Positions 20,601-30,395 are shown, numbered from the stretch's first letter. The stretch: DNA of 48,523 nt from a virus (IMGVR_UViG_3300024346_000112:1-48523); one strand, 5' to 3'. The notes: generated from the sequence alone by a model not told the origin. Program-made: numbers and translations.

Positions 20601-23600
20601 ACAAACTTAACTGGATTTGAAGGATTTTTTAAAGTAACATCGTCGGCAACTAACACAGTAACAGTTGCATCTACAATAGCACTTGAAGATCCTATTATTA
20701 ATGCCAAAGGCGTATTAACAAAATTTGCAAGTAATAGAGTACCAACACTAGCAGATGCAAACATATATACACAAAATGTTATTGACAATGGAGAACTTTT
20801 GTGGATTGATAATATGGGAGATGATACATGGGGAGTTATTAAAAACTCAGCATCTTATCATGAAAATTTAACAATAGTTAATCCTTTAGAGTCTGACTCA
20901 ACTAATCCAAATTTTGGTAGTTCAATAACTGCATCTAATGATAATACAATAATTGCTATAGGTGCTCCAAACAATGAAGATGGAAAAGTACTTGTTTATA
21001 CTAGCGATGACACAACTACAACATTGGTCCAAGAAATTGCACCTATAACCGATATAGCACAAGCAAATTCAAAATTTGGTGAATCAATTACAATGAGCAC
21101 AGACGGCAAATACTTAGTAATTGCAGCACCAGATGCATCAAATGTAAAATCTAACTTTAAAGATGATTTTAATGCAAGTGTAGAATATCCGTTTGCATCT
21201 ATTGTTGAGTATAACAACAGTTTATGGAAAGCAAGAAGAATTGTAAAAGGTCAAACAGCAAATGTTGTTTTTGATACATTTGAATCAGCACCACAAGTTA
21301 AAGATTACTTGCTAAACAAATATAGTTCGTTTAGTGAATCTACACTATATAACGTTGGAAATATTACAACATACCTTGGAGATATTTACATTGCTGTAGC
21401 AAGGTCAAATCCGGGTTCAAGAATACCCGCTAACTGGGAAGCTGTTGGCGAAAGTAAAAATATATTAACAGGTGACTATCCATTACCTAATACTGAAACA
21501 GATCACATCTTAGTAAGAGCTCCAGCGGGAGCGTACGAAGGTAGTGTACCTGGAGATAAAGTATACTTTGATTGGAATGAAGTAAGTCATGGTTACGAAC
21601 CAATTGATAAGTTTGAAATAATTGATATTAAATTTGAAAGTGTTCCTCCTGAGTATGAAAACGTAACAAACGTTACTACAGGTATTAGATTACAAACAAA
21701 CTTAGAGCATGGGTTGTTAGACGGTGACGAAATATTAGTTACTGATATTCCTAATGATACTATTTCAACATCAGGGTTTGATAATTCAGATCAAACATTG
21801 CCGCTTAATGTAGTACAAAATAAAGGTATTACAGGACTGGAATACAACAAGTATTATGTAAAAGTTAAGTCAACTAAAGAAGTTTATTTGTATACAACAT
21901 ATGCTATTGATACACTAGTTGACGGAACAAATAATACACAAGGCGCACAGTTCCAAGGCAGTGCAATTCCTGGAGGAGTCTTCAACGGAAACCTAAGAAA
22001 AGTTAGATCACTGTTTGATAATAGAATGATTGGATTTGGTTGCGAGTTAGAATGGGAATTAGACAGCAATGGTACAGTTTATAACCTAACAATTAAAAAC
22101 GATTTAGCTGATCCAAGTAATCCTACTCCTATTCAAGGTACAGGGTATACTGCTCCTATAATAAAAATTACAGATACTGGCACTGGCAATAGTGCAACAG
22201 CATCGGCAACGGTTACAAACGGTAGAATAACTGCTGTTAATTTAATCACAGGCGGAGTTAACTATACTAATAGTACTATTAGTGTTGAAATTATTGATAC
22301 AGACGTTCGTGTAGACACTAACTGGCTTACAAGTAATGTGCATACAGTTCAAAGTAAAGTAGATGAAATATTTTATATACTTGATCCACTAAACGTTCCT
22401 GTAATAGGGGACGAAATAACAACTAGTACAGGAAATGCAACAGTTGTATATACTAAATTTGAATTAGGTAAACTAGTAATATACGCTAACAGTAAAAATG
22501 GTGTGTTTACTGAATCAGGAACACTTGAAATAAGTTCAACATTTAGAATTGGTGAATTTATAAGACCTGCACATGAAAAAATTGAAACTAGTGATGTATT
22601 GGGCGGATATTGGAAAATATCATTAGATACTATTGAGCCTGGGTTTAAAATTAATCCAAATGCAAGATTAGTTGATTACGCTCCTAGTATAGTACTAAAA
22701 GACGTAAGATTAGTTGGCGATGTGTCAGCACCACTTCCATATAAGTCAAGTATACAAAGTTTGCTTAGTATACCGCCAGTACAACTTACAACTGGTAAAG
22801 TACTTCAAAAGCAAAGTCATTATATTACTAACATAAGTTATAACGGTAATGCTAACACAGCCGCTGATGCAAGAATTGACTTGTTATCACCAAAATGGTT
22901 ACTTAGAGCAGACAAGACTATAAGTGACAAAGTTGTTGCAGACCGTGCAGCAGGATTAAATCCTAAGGTTGGTGTTTGGTTAAACAAGATTACAAATATA
23001 GATGGCACAATAGCTGACGAAACATTTAGTGGATTAACTACAGAAATTATTAATGGTACTCATGTACCTAGTGATATATGGGACGGATACGTTGATGTAT
23101 TATTAAGTGATACAACTAATCAAGTATCGATTGGAGATACACTAGTAGAAGGCACTAACGGTAAAGCTGAGATTGTTTATTACCAACGAGACGGTAATGA
23201 TGCAAGATATTATATCAAAGTTATTTCAGGATCATTTACACAAGGTGCAGATTACGGTCCTGCTGGCGCACAAAGTTTACCAGCATACGAAATACGCTTT
23301 ATTGATTCAGTACAAACTCAGTCAAATGTAATAGGTACATCAATAAGAACTTCAATTAGTGATAACACAATTGGTAAATTATTTGTATTTGATCATACAC
23401 AGAACTTACCAATACCAACACGAAATAGGGCAACTGATATTGCTTCGTTTGATAGTGATGTAATATCAGGATTTGATTTAGAGTACTTTACATGGGTAGA
23501 AGAAAATAGAAACGGAACACAGCGTTTATCACTAGTTCCTGAAGTTGCAAATAATGATTGGGAAAAGGTATATAACATACCAGTAGTTAATACAGCACTT

Positions 23601-26600
23601 GCAAGTTCGTTTACTAACGAAGGCGTATTTTATGTTTATGAATATAATACAACAACTTCGAGTTATGACTTAGTAAATGGGTTTATATTACCAAATAGGA
23701 TAAGTGAAAGAAGACTAGGACAACAATTAAAAATAGTTAAAACTGGAGAGTTGTACAAGTTACTAATAAACAGTAAAGAAGGCGCAGGCAAGATTTACTC
23801 AGTACTAAAAGGTACAAGCGAAACTGGCAAAGTATATGACTGGCAATTATCTAAAGATGACAAGTTTAGAGGCATTTATAATAATTCAATAATATATTAT
23901 ATTGATGACATTGTATATTACAATAATAATTTTTATAAAGCATTAACTAACATTCAAGGCGAAGCATTTACAGCATCTAAATGGATACTGCTTAACGACC
24001 ATATTGATTTTATTGGATCTATTCCTAACACACTAGGATATAATTATGCTGAGGATTCAACGTTAGAGAATGATGTAACAGATTTTGGATCATCGTTTGA
24101 TGTTAGTGATGACGGAAAAACAATTGCTGCAATATCGGCATACGGTGATATAAAGCGTGTATCAGTTTACAAGTATCATGATGAACATTATAACTTATAC
24201 CAAATTTTAGAAATTCCAAGCGATGCAATAGAGTTTGGCGAAACAATTAGTGTCGCTGATGACGGAAAACTAATTGCAGTAGGTGCTCCAGGCTCAACAT
24301 ATTTGTCCGCTAGACAAGGACAAGTTTTTGTATATTCACAAAAAGAAACAGGGTATGAATTAATACAAACATTAGTTGCACAGAACAGCGAACCAATTGA
24401 GAACTTTGGTTACCAACTAAGTTTTGACGGCAATCAATTAGCTGTGTCAAGTGCTAACGGAAATATTGAATTAGATACTACATATGATAATGACGGAACA
24501 GTTTTTGATAATGGGTTTACAAACTTTAGTAGAACAATTATTGACAGTGGTGCTATTTACTTGTACGAAAGAATTAACGATGCACTAGTGTACGGACAAC
24601 AACTATCATACAGAGATTTTGATGTTAAAGACTTTGGTCGAGATATTATTATTAAGAATGACAAAGTTTACGTAGGATTAATAAACGACACAGTTGGCGA
24701 CAAAGTAGGTAAAGTTGTACAGTTTGAAAAAGATAACGTTAATACTTGGACATTAAGTAGAAAACCAAATCCGCAAGTTGACCTTGATAAGTTTAAAGGA
24801 TCGTTTTTATACAACACTACTTCAAATAATTATTTAACTTCACTAGATTTAATTGATCCGGTACAAGGTAAAATATCAGGAATTGCAGAACAAGATTTAG
24901 CATTTAAAACTTATTACGATCCTGCAACATACACTATTGCTTCAGATACAAATGTAACAGTTGATGAGTATAATAGTTGGAGTGTAACAAATATTGGAAA
25001 ACTTTGGTGGGATTTAAGTACAACAAAATTCTTAAATGCATATCAAGGCGATTCAATTTACAGTTCAAATAGCTGGAACACATTAGCACCGGGTGCATCG
25101 ATAGATATTTATGAATGGATCGAAACAACACTAACTCCAACACAGTGGGACACACAAGCAGATACGCCTGCAGGAGTACGTAAAGGAATAAGTGGTAAAA
25201 CAAAATACGGTGAAACAGCATATTGTACTAGAAAAGAATACGATAAGATTTCAAGTACGTTTACTACAAAATATTATTTCTGGGTTAAAGATAAAAAAAT
25301 TACACCAGACACTGAAAATAGATCTAAATCTGCATATGATGTTGCAGCAATAATAGCAGATCCGGTTTCACAAAACTTAAAGTTTGCTAATATGCTTTCT
25401 GAAAATAGTTTTGTAACTAGAAACTGTGATAAATTATTTGTAAATGATGAAGTAGCAGCTAATTTTAGATACTTTACTATTGACGATCAAACTATTAATG
25501 TACATAACGAGTACCAGATAATTAGTGAAGGGTTATATACAAGTAAACCTAAATCAACGTTAGAGCTTAAATGGTTTGATAGTATCATAGGACAAGATGC
25601 ATATGGAAGACCTGTACCAGATCCAGCATTAAGTACAAAGCAAAAATACGGTATATTAAACAGACCAAGACAAAGTTGGTTTGTAGATAGGGTTGAAGCA
25701 ACTACTCAAGCATTTACCAGAGTAAATTCTGTTATAAAAGAGAAGTTAATTGATGATAATTATAATATCACAGCGTTATTACAAAAAGACCCTGCACCAA
25801 GTGCAATCTCTGCATTATGGGATAGGCAAGTTGATACTGATGCAGAATTAACTACTATTGGTACAGCGAAAGCAAAAGTTGCACAAATAGAACCAGTTGT
25901 TGTTAACGGCATAGTAACACAAGTTAATATTATTGATAAAGGCTATAGTTATGCAGACCCTTCTTATAATATAAACGTAGGTGGCACTAGACGCGGACCA
26001 AAAATTACAATAAACGGTACAGGTGAAGGCTTAGAGTTAGAAAGTACAATTAATGCTCTGGGACAATTAACTTCTGTAACAGTTATTAACGGTGGCACGA
26101 ACTACGCTGAATCGTTAACATTAACTATACGTCCGTTAAGTGTATTAGTAAATGCTGATGCAACACTAGACGGTGACTGGGCAATATATGCTTGGAACAG
26201 CACAACAGAAAAATTTGAAATTAGTTCACAAGAATTGTTTGATGTATCTGATTATTGGAACTATGTAGATTGGTATGAAACAGGATACAGTCAATTAACA
26301 TCGATTGATTATCTTATTCAAGAAACATATGAGTTGAATACTATTAATGACGGTATCGGTGATATTGTTAAAGTTGAAAATGTTGGAACCGGCGGTTGGT
26401 TACTTTTAGAGAAAACATTAAATGCTGATGTTCCTGACTATACAATAAACTATAGAACAATTGGTAGAGAAAACGGCACGTTACAGTTTGTAGATTCAAT
26501 TAGTAGTGATGCTACTAATAAGACAGCATTACGTAAAATACTAATAGCACTACGTGATAACCTCTTTATAGGCGAATTAGAAATAGAATATAACAATCTA

Positions 26601-29600
26601 TTTTTTGCATGTTTAAGATATGTGTTCTCAGAACAAACATATGTAGATTGGGCATTTAAAACTAGTTTTATTAAAGCAAAACATAATGTTGGTAAATTAA
26701 TACAAAAAACTAATTATCAAAATGATAACTTACCTAGTTTTGAAGAATATGTAAATGAAGTTAAGCCCTATAAAACTAATATACGAGAATATTTAAGTGC
26801 ATATGAAGGGAATGATAATACAAGTTCAGTTATAGCAGATTACGATTTACCAGCTGAATATAATAGTAACCTTGATAAAATTATACCGTCTGACTTTATT
26901 GTCAAAGATAACGTATTGTCAAGTGTTCTTACAGATGTAACACAATATCCTGCAAAACATTGGGTAGATAATTCTTCTTACAGTGTAGGATCAGTACTTA
27001 TTAAAGACGGTGGGTCTGGATATACCGAGACACCACTAGTAACATTTGTCGGCGGTGGCGGCACAGGTGCTACAGCAAGAGCATTTATTGGTAATGGAAT
27101 AATTAAGAAAATTGAAATTCTAGATCCTGGCACAGGATATTACTCAGCTCCGCAAATACAGTTTGAAGGAACTCAAACAAACGGCACACAGCCAATTGTT
27201 TCAGTTATACTAATTAACGGTAAAATTAGATCAACAAGGATTGCACAGAAGTTTGATAGAATTGCTTCTGAGGTTAGTTTATCTGATATACAAGAAGTTG
27301 AAACATTTACAGCAACCGGAAGTCAACTTAAATTTAATACAAAATGGCCAGTACAATTAAAAACAAATGCTATTGATATAACTATTGACGGTATACAAGC
27401 GTTAAGTAGTCAATACATATATAAAAATGTTTCAGATGTAACAAAAGGGTATACAAGAAATACAGGACAAATTGAATTTAGTTTTGCACCATTGTTAGGT
27501 TCTACTATTGTAGTTACTTACAATAGATCATTAGAACTACTTAATGCAGCAGAACGTATACAATTCCTTTATGAAGCAGAAACAGGCCTTTATGGTAAAG
27601 ACTTTGCACAGTTAATGGATGGCGTTGATTACGGTGGCGTACAAGTTAAGAGTTTCGAATTTGGTCAAGACTTAGGTTGGGATAATGCTCCTTGGTATGC
27701 AAATAACTGGGATAGTTATGATGATGCATTTGAAGATGAAATAATTACACTAGACGGAAGTACAACACAAATAACTCTTTCTAAGCCTTTAGAAGATACT
27801 GAAGTTTACAACATATACCTAAATGGTGTAAGAATTGATGATCCAAACTTTGGCACAGGCAATCCTGTAGCAAATCCAAATGCAATAACACAAAGTTTAA
27901 CAGGCGACGGCGAGCAAACAATAATTTATACTGACAACGATGGGCTTGATATTAATAAGCCATTAGTAGACGGTGATACTATTATTGTTAGAAAAGCGTC
28001 CAGTGATGGTAGTTTCCTTCCTGATACATTTACACTTGATACTGTAGTAGAAGGCGGCAATCTTGCATATGGCACAGCAACAGGATTAAAATCTGAAGAT
28101 ATAACAATTGACGGAGATAATTTTGTATCGTCAACAACGTCTAAAGGACCTGAAGAATTAGTTCCAGGACAATTGTTAGACACATTAGACATTACAGTAA
28201 TTGATAAAGTAGCAGACGGCGGAAGTGCTATTGCTGTAAGAAACTATACAGCATCAGCAACACAAAACAAAGTATTTGATTTAAGTTTGTTACCACATAA
28301 TATTGAATCTCTAATAGTTAAAGTAGATAATATAATATTGGGACCAAACGAAGAAAATGAATTACCATATGAAATTAATTTTACTAGTAAGACAATAACA
28401 TTTACTGAAGCATTAAATGTAGGACAACGTGTGTCAATCATATCAATGGCTGGCAACGGAGAAAATATACTTGATATTGATAACTTTATTGCAGACGGAA
28501 GTACACAAATATTTGTAACTAATGTTTTATGGAATCAAAACATATCAACATATATCAGTATAGATGGCACTAAAGCTGTTGCAGAAATATTTGAAACAGA
28601 TTCATCGTACGATGGCAGGGCTGGTTTAGTAGGACTTAAATTTATTACTCCTCCAGAAGCAGGGTCGTTTATATATTATGCTGTATATGCATCAACTAGT
28701 GTAAGTTATAGTGAAGTAACTGTAGATAGATTTGAAGGTGACGGAAGTAGTGTTGGATTTACATTATCAACAGCACCTACAAGTTCATTACCATTAAGCC
28801 ACAATGTAGTTGTTAAAGTTGATAATAAAATATTATATCCAGGGTACAATCAACAGTTTATAATATCTCCTAGCAGAGAATATACATTTGATTTACATCA
28901 AGTAGCAAGAGCATCAGTTAGTCCGGAAGATATTGCTGTATACCTTAACGATATACAACTAACTTACTTACAAGACTTTAACTGGGATTTCAATAATAGT
29001 GCTGTTATATTATTTGACAACATAGGATCCAATGGTGATACTTTAGATGTATTTGTTCTTAATGACGGTGAATACGAGTTTGATAGAAATGTTGAATTGA
29101 CACTAGACAGCGATTCGATTACAGGACAATTTTCACAGAACGAAGAAGTTCGTATAGGATCTGCAGATAGTACACAACACGAAGCAACAGTAAGAACGTT
29201 TACAGGTAGTAAACTTACAGTAATCGGTGACTCAACTGCTATTCTAGCAACACTAACAAATGATCCAACAATACAAATTGAAGGACTATCAAGTGGAGCA
29301 ACAGCAACTCAAGTAACTGGATTTAAAGGAGTTGAATCTGGAGATAGAGTTATCCTTAACAATACTCCAACAACAGGTACTAAGGTAGATGTTTATAAAT
29401 TTAATAAACATGACATACAAAATATAGAACGTATCACACAGGATATTATTACACGAAGTACACTTGTAATAGACAGTGATGATTATTACGAATACAACAA
29501 GTTAACACAAGGGTTAGTAGAATTACGGGGCCCAGCAATTGATCCAGCATATCTTTGGGTATCATTGAACGGGCAGTTATTATCTGCTAACATAGATTAT

Positions 29601-30395
29601 ACAATAACTGAAAATTTAAAATATTTAAAAGTTACAAAGCCGTTAGTAAAGAGCGACAGACTAGATATTGTACATTTTGCAGGTAACCGTGCTAATGAAA
29701 AATTTGGATTTAGAATATTCAAAGATATGTTAAACAGAACTCATTACAAACGCTTAAATAATAGTAAGATTTATGCGTTAGATGAAAATTTAAACTACTA
29801 TGACGATAGTATTACACTAATTAGTGCAGAAGGAATTAGTCAACCAGACCCTAGTATTAATGTTCCTGGAGTAGTGTTTATAGACGGAGAAAGAATAGAA
29901 TACTTTAAAGTAGAAAATAATGTACTGTCTCAATTAAGACGTGGTACATTAGGTACAGGTGTTAAAGAAGTATACAAAGCAGGCGAAGAAATGATGGACC
30001 AGAGTGCTTATCAAACAGTTCCTTATACTGATGAGATAAGAACACTACAGTTTGAAGCAGACGGTTCAACAGCATCGTATATATTAGACTGGGCTACAAC
30101 TAATATTAACGAATTTGAGGTATTTGTTGCAGGTAGAAGACTAAGAAAAAATGCAATACAAGTATTTGATACTACTATTGATCAAGATAGTCCAGAAGCA
30201 GATATTACAGTAGATGCAGAATTTACGCTAAGTAGTAATACAGTAACATTGAATACTGTTCCGGTAGCAGGAACTAAAGTGTTTATAATAAGGAAAATAG
30301 GAAAAATATGGCAAAGTTCAGGAGAATCACTAAGAGTTGCAGAAAATCCAATTGCAGAGTTCTTGAGAGATCAAACAATTGACTTACCAAAATAA
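14634..30395 (+). CDS. giant 5253-residue baseplate/tail-associated structural protein
   Basis: A single uninterrupted reading frame coupled to gp6 and occupying the position where T4 has gp7 (1032 aa); equivalence to gp7 is inference. Visible parts: an N-terminal conserved-looking region (1-400); five short aromatic motifs of the W..Y..G.IV.Y...Y.A type at about 1435, 1692, 2185, 2239 and 3080, resembling carbohydrate-binding modules; FG-GAP-like beta-propeller blades at 2094, 2148, 3151, 3201, 3258 and 3334; paired G.GY...P.I repeats near 2503, 3768 and 4126; and a C-terminal series of fibre-like units beginning with ADGST or similar at about 4225, 4421, 4539, 4620, 4702 and 5141. A conserved-type segment ITLDGSTTQITLSKPLEDTE lies near 4375. 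No signal peptide or membrane segment is apparent. A virion role is strongly suggested by context and composition. Possible functions are wedge plus peripheral fibre network, or glycan contact. Confidence 0.8.
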   Translation: MAYDNDQQEFPLPNNGENNKKSVALLPKYFRTQTNQKFLESTLDQMVQPGVAEKLNGFVGRKESKAFVADDSYISEISDNRENYQLEPSLVIKNELGNYTFRKDYIDYINQIANFGGNSQRQDSLNAQEYYAWNPNIDLDKITNFREYYWLPNGPQIVSIAGQSRGVQSTYTVDLFNNADNLAYIFSPDGQTQLPSITLYRGQTYTFEINSEGFPFTIKTKKTLDAEFNYDDGVSQQNVEKGTITFTVQPGAPELLYYVANNDINNGGLIKVKDIDENTFLDVEYDIIGKKNYTTVKGLTLSNGMKVEFQGNVTPEKYSKGEWYVEGVGDKIALVSETDLEVTSSYVTDLSIPFDTNSFDRLPFDNASGYTNIKDYIVINRGSPERSPWSRHNRWFHRDVIEKSAAYNNQEISVDQSARASRPIIEFNTGLKLYAFGSQSKTNVDLVDTFTTDIFSTIEGSIGYTVDGIKLVNGMRVLFAAEEDIRQAGKIFKVSFITHKGNRQISLIEETDSLPVNNETVLVLNGVSNKGKMFYYNGSSWNETQEKTKVNQQPLFDLFDDSGYSLGDTSYYPNTTFTGNKIFSYKVGTGSNDSELGFPLSYRSISNVGDIVFDFNLLADTFTYTATEISTTLIQNKTDTCNLKKFTDIDSFTYVNAWIKAPTNSSQYVLRQYTSIDNQTVFEIDTYDRSAELTDLIIKVFVNNTLNFKDTNYTIDTTSHNAKVVFNSELDENDIVLIKTKSATIKNKNGLYEIPANFERNPSNENIESFTLGEVNDHIGSVVEEINNFNGVYPGNSNLRDLGNIAIYGKKFVQHTGPINLSLYHLTDKDTNIIKALEFNRREYAKFKRTFLQTSLNTGFDGTVKAHVDYILKEISQNRNIDMPFYFSDMAPAGGEKKITYTVFDTNNQFYALTKTHDNTTLSVRAVTVYINDEQIIYGSDYTFNNEGFCVITKTTQNGDIINIFEYETTDGSFIPPTPSKLGLYPKFVPSVHTDNSYITPRKVIQGHDGSKIIAFDDYRDDLLLELEKRIYNNIKISYDSSIVNIHEFLGGEDRDTGIAKTDIDNALITDFASWLASVGDVDYTENTGYVRGNPFTYNYRFMTSPSGKQLPGYWRSVYKQAYDTDRPHTHPWEMQGFFTKPSWWETVYGPAPYTKDNLFLWEDIENGLIRQPNTSVVIKEQYKRSNLTQHLPVDESGNLKSPLESGYAQGFIGSLTSTPFVFGDEAPAETAWRRSSEYPFALVRAWCLNQPSKIMGLGFDRSRTVRNNAGQVVYADTSKRINLKDLKFPNNSQAVDVRVLTAGLVNFIANYLASNVLTNYTEYQNKLASITNQLSFRLGGFTDKSKFNLILDSRTPLNEGNVFIPEENYNIVLSQSSPTDIITYSGVVVERSQLGYIIRGYDSTNPVFKYYGYNVLNGDPVVSIGGVSEAFVQWNESKQYLESQLVEYNDQYYRVKESHTSTEAFDGSKFIKLSALPTEGGREAIFRTSWKSEILSLPYGTLLRTSQEVVDFLLGYQRYLESLGFNFDGFDADMQSIKNFKLSSKEFLFWTTQGWESGSLISLSPLADGVTFKRDFTVIGDVFNNFFGYSIFKADGTKLKEDVLTVSRTNDEFNIKPKNTADGIYAIKLAAEQTEHVIILDNETDFKDVIYDKEAGYRQERIKLLGYRTADWDGSLNIPGFLYDSAEITLWQPYKDYEIGSIVKNKEFYYSAYKKVSGIQNFKESDWLRLDAKPEAQLLTNINYKVDQFADFYDLDTDNFDVDQQEIAQHLIGYQKREYLANIINDDVSQYKFYQGYIQDKGTKNALTKLFDALGATDKESLEFFEEWALRLGQYGAADGFDELEIKLSEEKFKLSPQPIRLTNEDETDNLVYNIPETDVYLKPNNYDNTPFPTKFIPEGQTQIRTAGYVRSEDVKHTVVNKDDILNIDINTLDNGQYVWVTFENQSWNVYKHIDSGFTVTGVTADGTSAIITLDKRSSFATDDIIGITNLTGFEGFFKVTSSATNTVTVASTIALEDPIINAKGVLTKFASNRVPTLADANIYTQNVIDNGELLWIDNMGDDTWGVIKNSASYHENLTIVNPLESDSTNPNFGSSITASNDNTIIAIGAPNNEDGKVLVYTSDDTTTTLVQEIAPITDIAQANSKFGESITMSTDGKYLVIAAPDASNVKSNFKDDFNASVEYPFASIVEYNNSLWKARRIVKGQTANVVFDTFESAPQVKDYLLNKYSSFSESTLYNVGNITTYLGDIYIAVARSNPGSRIPANWEAVGESKNILTGDYPLPNTETDHILVRAPAGAYEGSVPGDKVYFDWNEVSHGYEPIDKFEIIDIKFESVPPEYENVTNVTTGIRLQTNLEHGLLDGDEILVTDIPNDTISTSGFDNSDQTLPLNVVQNKGITGLEYNKYYVKVKSTKEVYLYTTYAIDTLVDGTNNTQGAQFQGSAIPGGVFNGNLRKVRSLFDNRMIGFGCELEWELDSNGTVYNLTIKNDLADPSNPTPIQGTGYTAPIIKITDTGTGNSATASATVTNGRITAVNLITGGVNYTNSTISVEIIDTDVRVDTNWLTSNVHTVQSKVDEIFYILDPLNVPVIGDEITTSTGNATVVYTKFELGKLVIYANSKNGVFTESGTLEISSTFRIGEFIRPAHEKIETSDVLGGYWKISLDTIEPGFKINPNARLVDYAPSIVLKDVRLVGDVSAPLPYKSSIQSLLSIPPVQLTTGKVLQKQSHYITNISYNGNANTAADARIDLLSPKWLLRADKTISDKVVADRAAGLNPKVGVWLNKITNIDGTIADETFSGLTTEIINGTHVPSDIWDGYVDVLLSDTTNQVSIGDTLVEGTNGKAEIVYYQRDGNDARYYIKVISGSFTQGADYGPAGAQSLPAYEIRFIDSVQTQSNVIGTSIRTSISDNTIGKLFVFDHTQNLPIPTRNRATDIASFDSDVISGFDLEYFTWVEENRNGTQRLSLVPEVANNDWEKVYNIPVVNTALASSFTNEGVFYVYEYNTTTSSYDLVNGFILPNRISERRLGQQLKIVKTGELYKLLINSKEGAGKIYSVLKGTSETGKVYDWQLSKDDKFRGIYNNSIIYYIDDIVYYNNNFYKALTNIQGEAFTASKWILLNDHIDFIGSIPNTLGYNYAEDSTLENDVTDFGSSFDVSDDGKTIAAISAYGDIKRVSVYKYHDEHYNLYQILEIPSDAIEFGETISVADDGKLIAVGAPGSTYLSARQGQVFVYSQKETGYELIQTLVAQNSEPIENFGYQLSFDGNQLAVSSANGNIELDTTYDNDGTVFDNGFTNFSRTIIDSGAIYLYERINDALVYGQQLSYRDFDVKDFGRDIIIKNDKVYVGLINDTVGDKVGKVVQFEKDNVNTWTLSRKPNPQVDLDKFKGSFLYNTTSNNYLTSLDLIDPVQGKISGIAEQDLAFKTYYDPATYTIASDTNVTVDEYNSWSVTNIGKLWWDLSTTKFLNAYQGDSIYSSNSWNTLAPGASIDIYEWIETTLTPTQWDTQADTPAGVRKGISGKTKYGETAYCTRKEYDKISSTFTTKYYFWVKDKKITPDTENRSKSAYDVAAIIADPVSQNLKFANMLSENSFVTRNCDKLFVNDEVAANFRYFTIDDQTINVHNEYQIISEGLYTSKPKSTLELKWFDSIIGQDAYGRPVPDPALSTKQKYGILNRPRQSWFVDRVEATTQAFTRVNSVIKEKLIDDNYNITALLQKDPAPSAISALWDRQVDTDAELTTIGTAKAKVAQIEPVVVNGIVTQVNIIDKGYSYADPSYNINVGGTRRGPKITINGTGEGLELESTINALGQLTSVTVINGGTNYAESLTLTIRPLSVLVNADATLDGDWAIYAWNSTTEKFEISSQELFDVSDYWNYVDWYETGYSQLTSIDYLIQETYELNTINDGIGDIVKVENVGTGGWLLLEKTLNADVPDYTINYRTIGRENGTLQFVDSISSDATNKTALRKILIALRDNLFIGELEIEYNNLFFACLRYVFSEQTYVDWAFKTSFIKAKHNVGKLIQKTNYQNDNLPSFEEYVNEVKPYKTNIREYLSAYEGNDNTSSVIADYDLPAEYNSNLDKIIPSDFIVKDNVLSSVLTDVTQYPAKHWVDNSSYSVGSVLIKDGGSGYTETPLVTFVGGGGTGATARAFIGNGIIKKIEILDPGTGYYSAPQIQFEGTQTNGTQPIVSVILINGKIRSTRIAQKFDRIASEVSLSDIQEVETFTATGSQLKFNTKWPVQLKTNAIDITIDGIQALSSQYIYKNVSDVTKGYTRNTGQIEFSFAPLLGSTIVVTYNRSLELLNAAERIQFLYEAETGLYGKDFAQLMDGVDYGGVQVKSFEFGQDLGWDNAPWYANNWDSYDDAFEDEIITLDGSTTQITLSKPLEDTEVYNIYLNGVRIDDPNFGTGNPVANPNAITQSLTGDGEQTIIYTDNDGLDINKPLVDGDTIIVRKASSDGSFLPDTFTLDTVVEGGNLAYGTATGLKSEDITIDGDNFVSSTTSKGPEELVPGQLLDTLDITVIDKVADGGSAIAVRNYTASATQNKVFDLSLLPHNIESLIVKVDNIILGPNEENELPYEINFTSKTITFTEALNVGQRVSIISMAGNGENILDIDNFIADGSTQIFVTNVLWNQNISTYISIDGTKAVAEIFETDSSYDGRAGLVGLKFITPPEAGSFIYYAVYASTSVSYSEVTVDRFEGDGSSVGFTLSTAPTSSLPLSHNVVVKVDNKILYPGYNQQFIISPSREYTFDLHQVARASVSPEDIAVYLNDIQLTYLQDFNWDFNNSAVILFDNIGSNGDTLDVFVLNDGEYEFDRNVELTLDSDSITGQFSQNEEVRIGSADSTQHEATVRTFTGSKLTVIGDSTAILATLTNDPTIQIEGLSSGATATQVTGFKGVESGDRVILNNTPTTGTKVDVYKFNKHDIQNIERITQDIITRSTLVIDSDDYYEYNKLTQGLVELRGPAIDPAYLWVSLNGQLLSANIDYTITENLKYLKVTKPLVKSDRLDIVHFAGNRANEKFGFRIFKDMLNRTHYKRLNNSKIYALDENLNYYDDSITLISAEGISQPDPSINVPGVVFIDGERIEYFKVENNVLSQLRRGTLGTGVKEVYKAGEEMMDQSAYQTVPYTDEIRTLQFEADGSTASYILDWATTNINEFEVFVAGRRLRKNAIQVFDTTIDQDSPEADITVDAEFTLSSNTVTLNTVPVAGTKVFIIRKIGKIWQSSGESLRVAENPIAEFLRDQTIDLPK

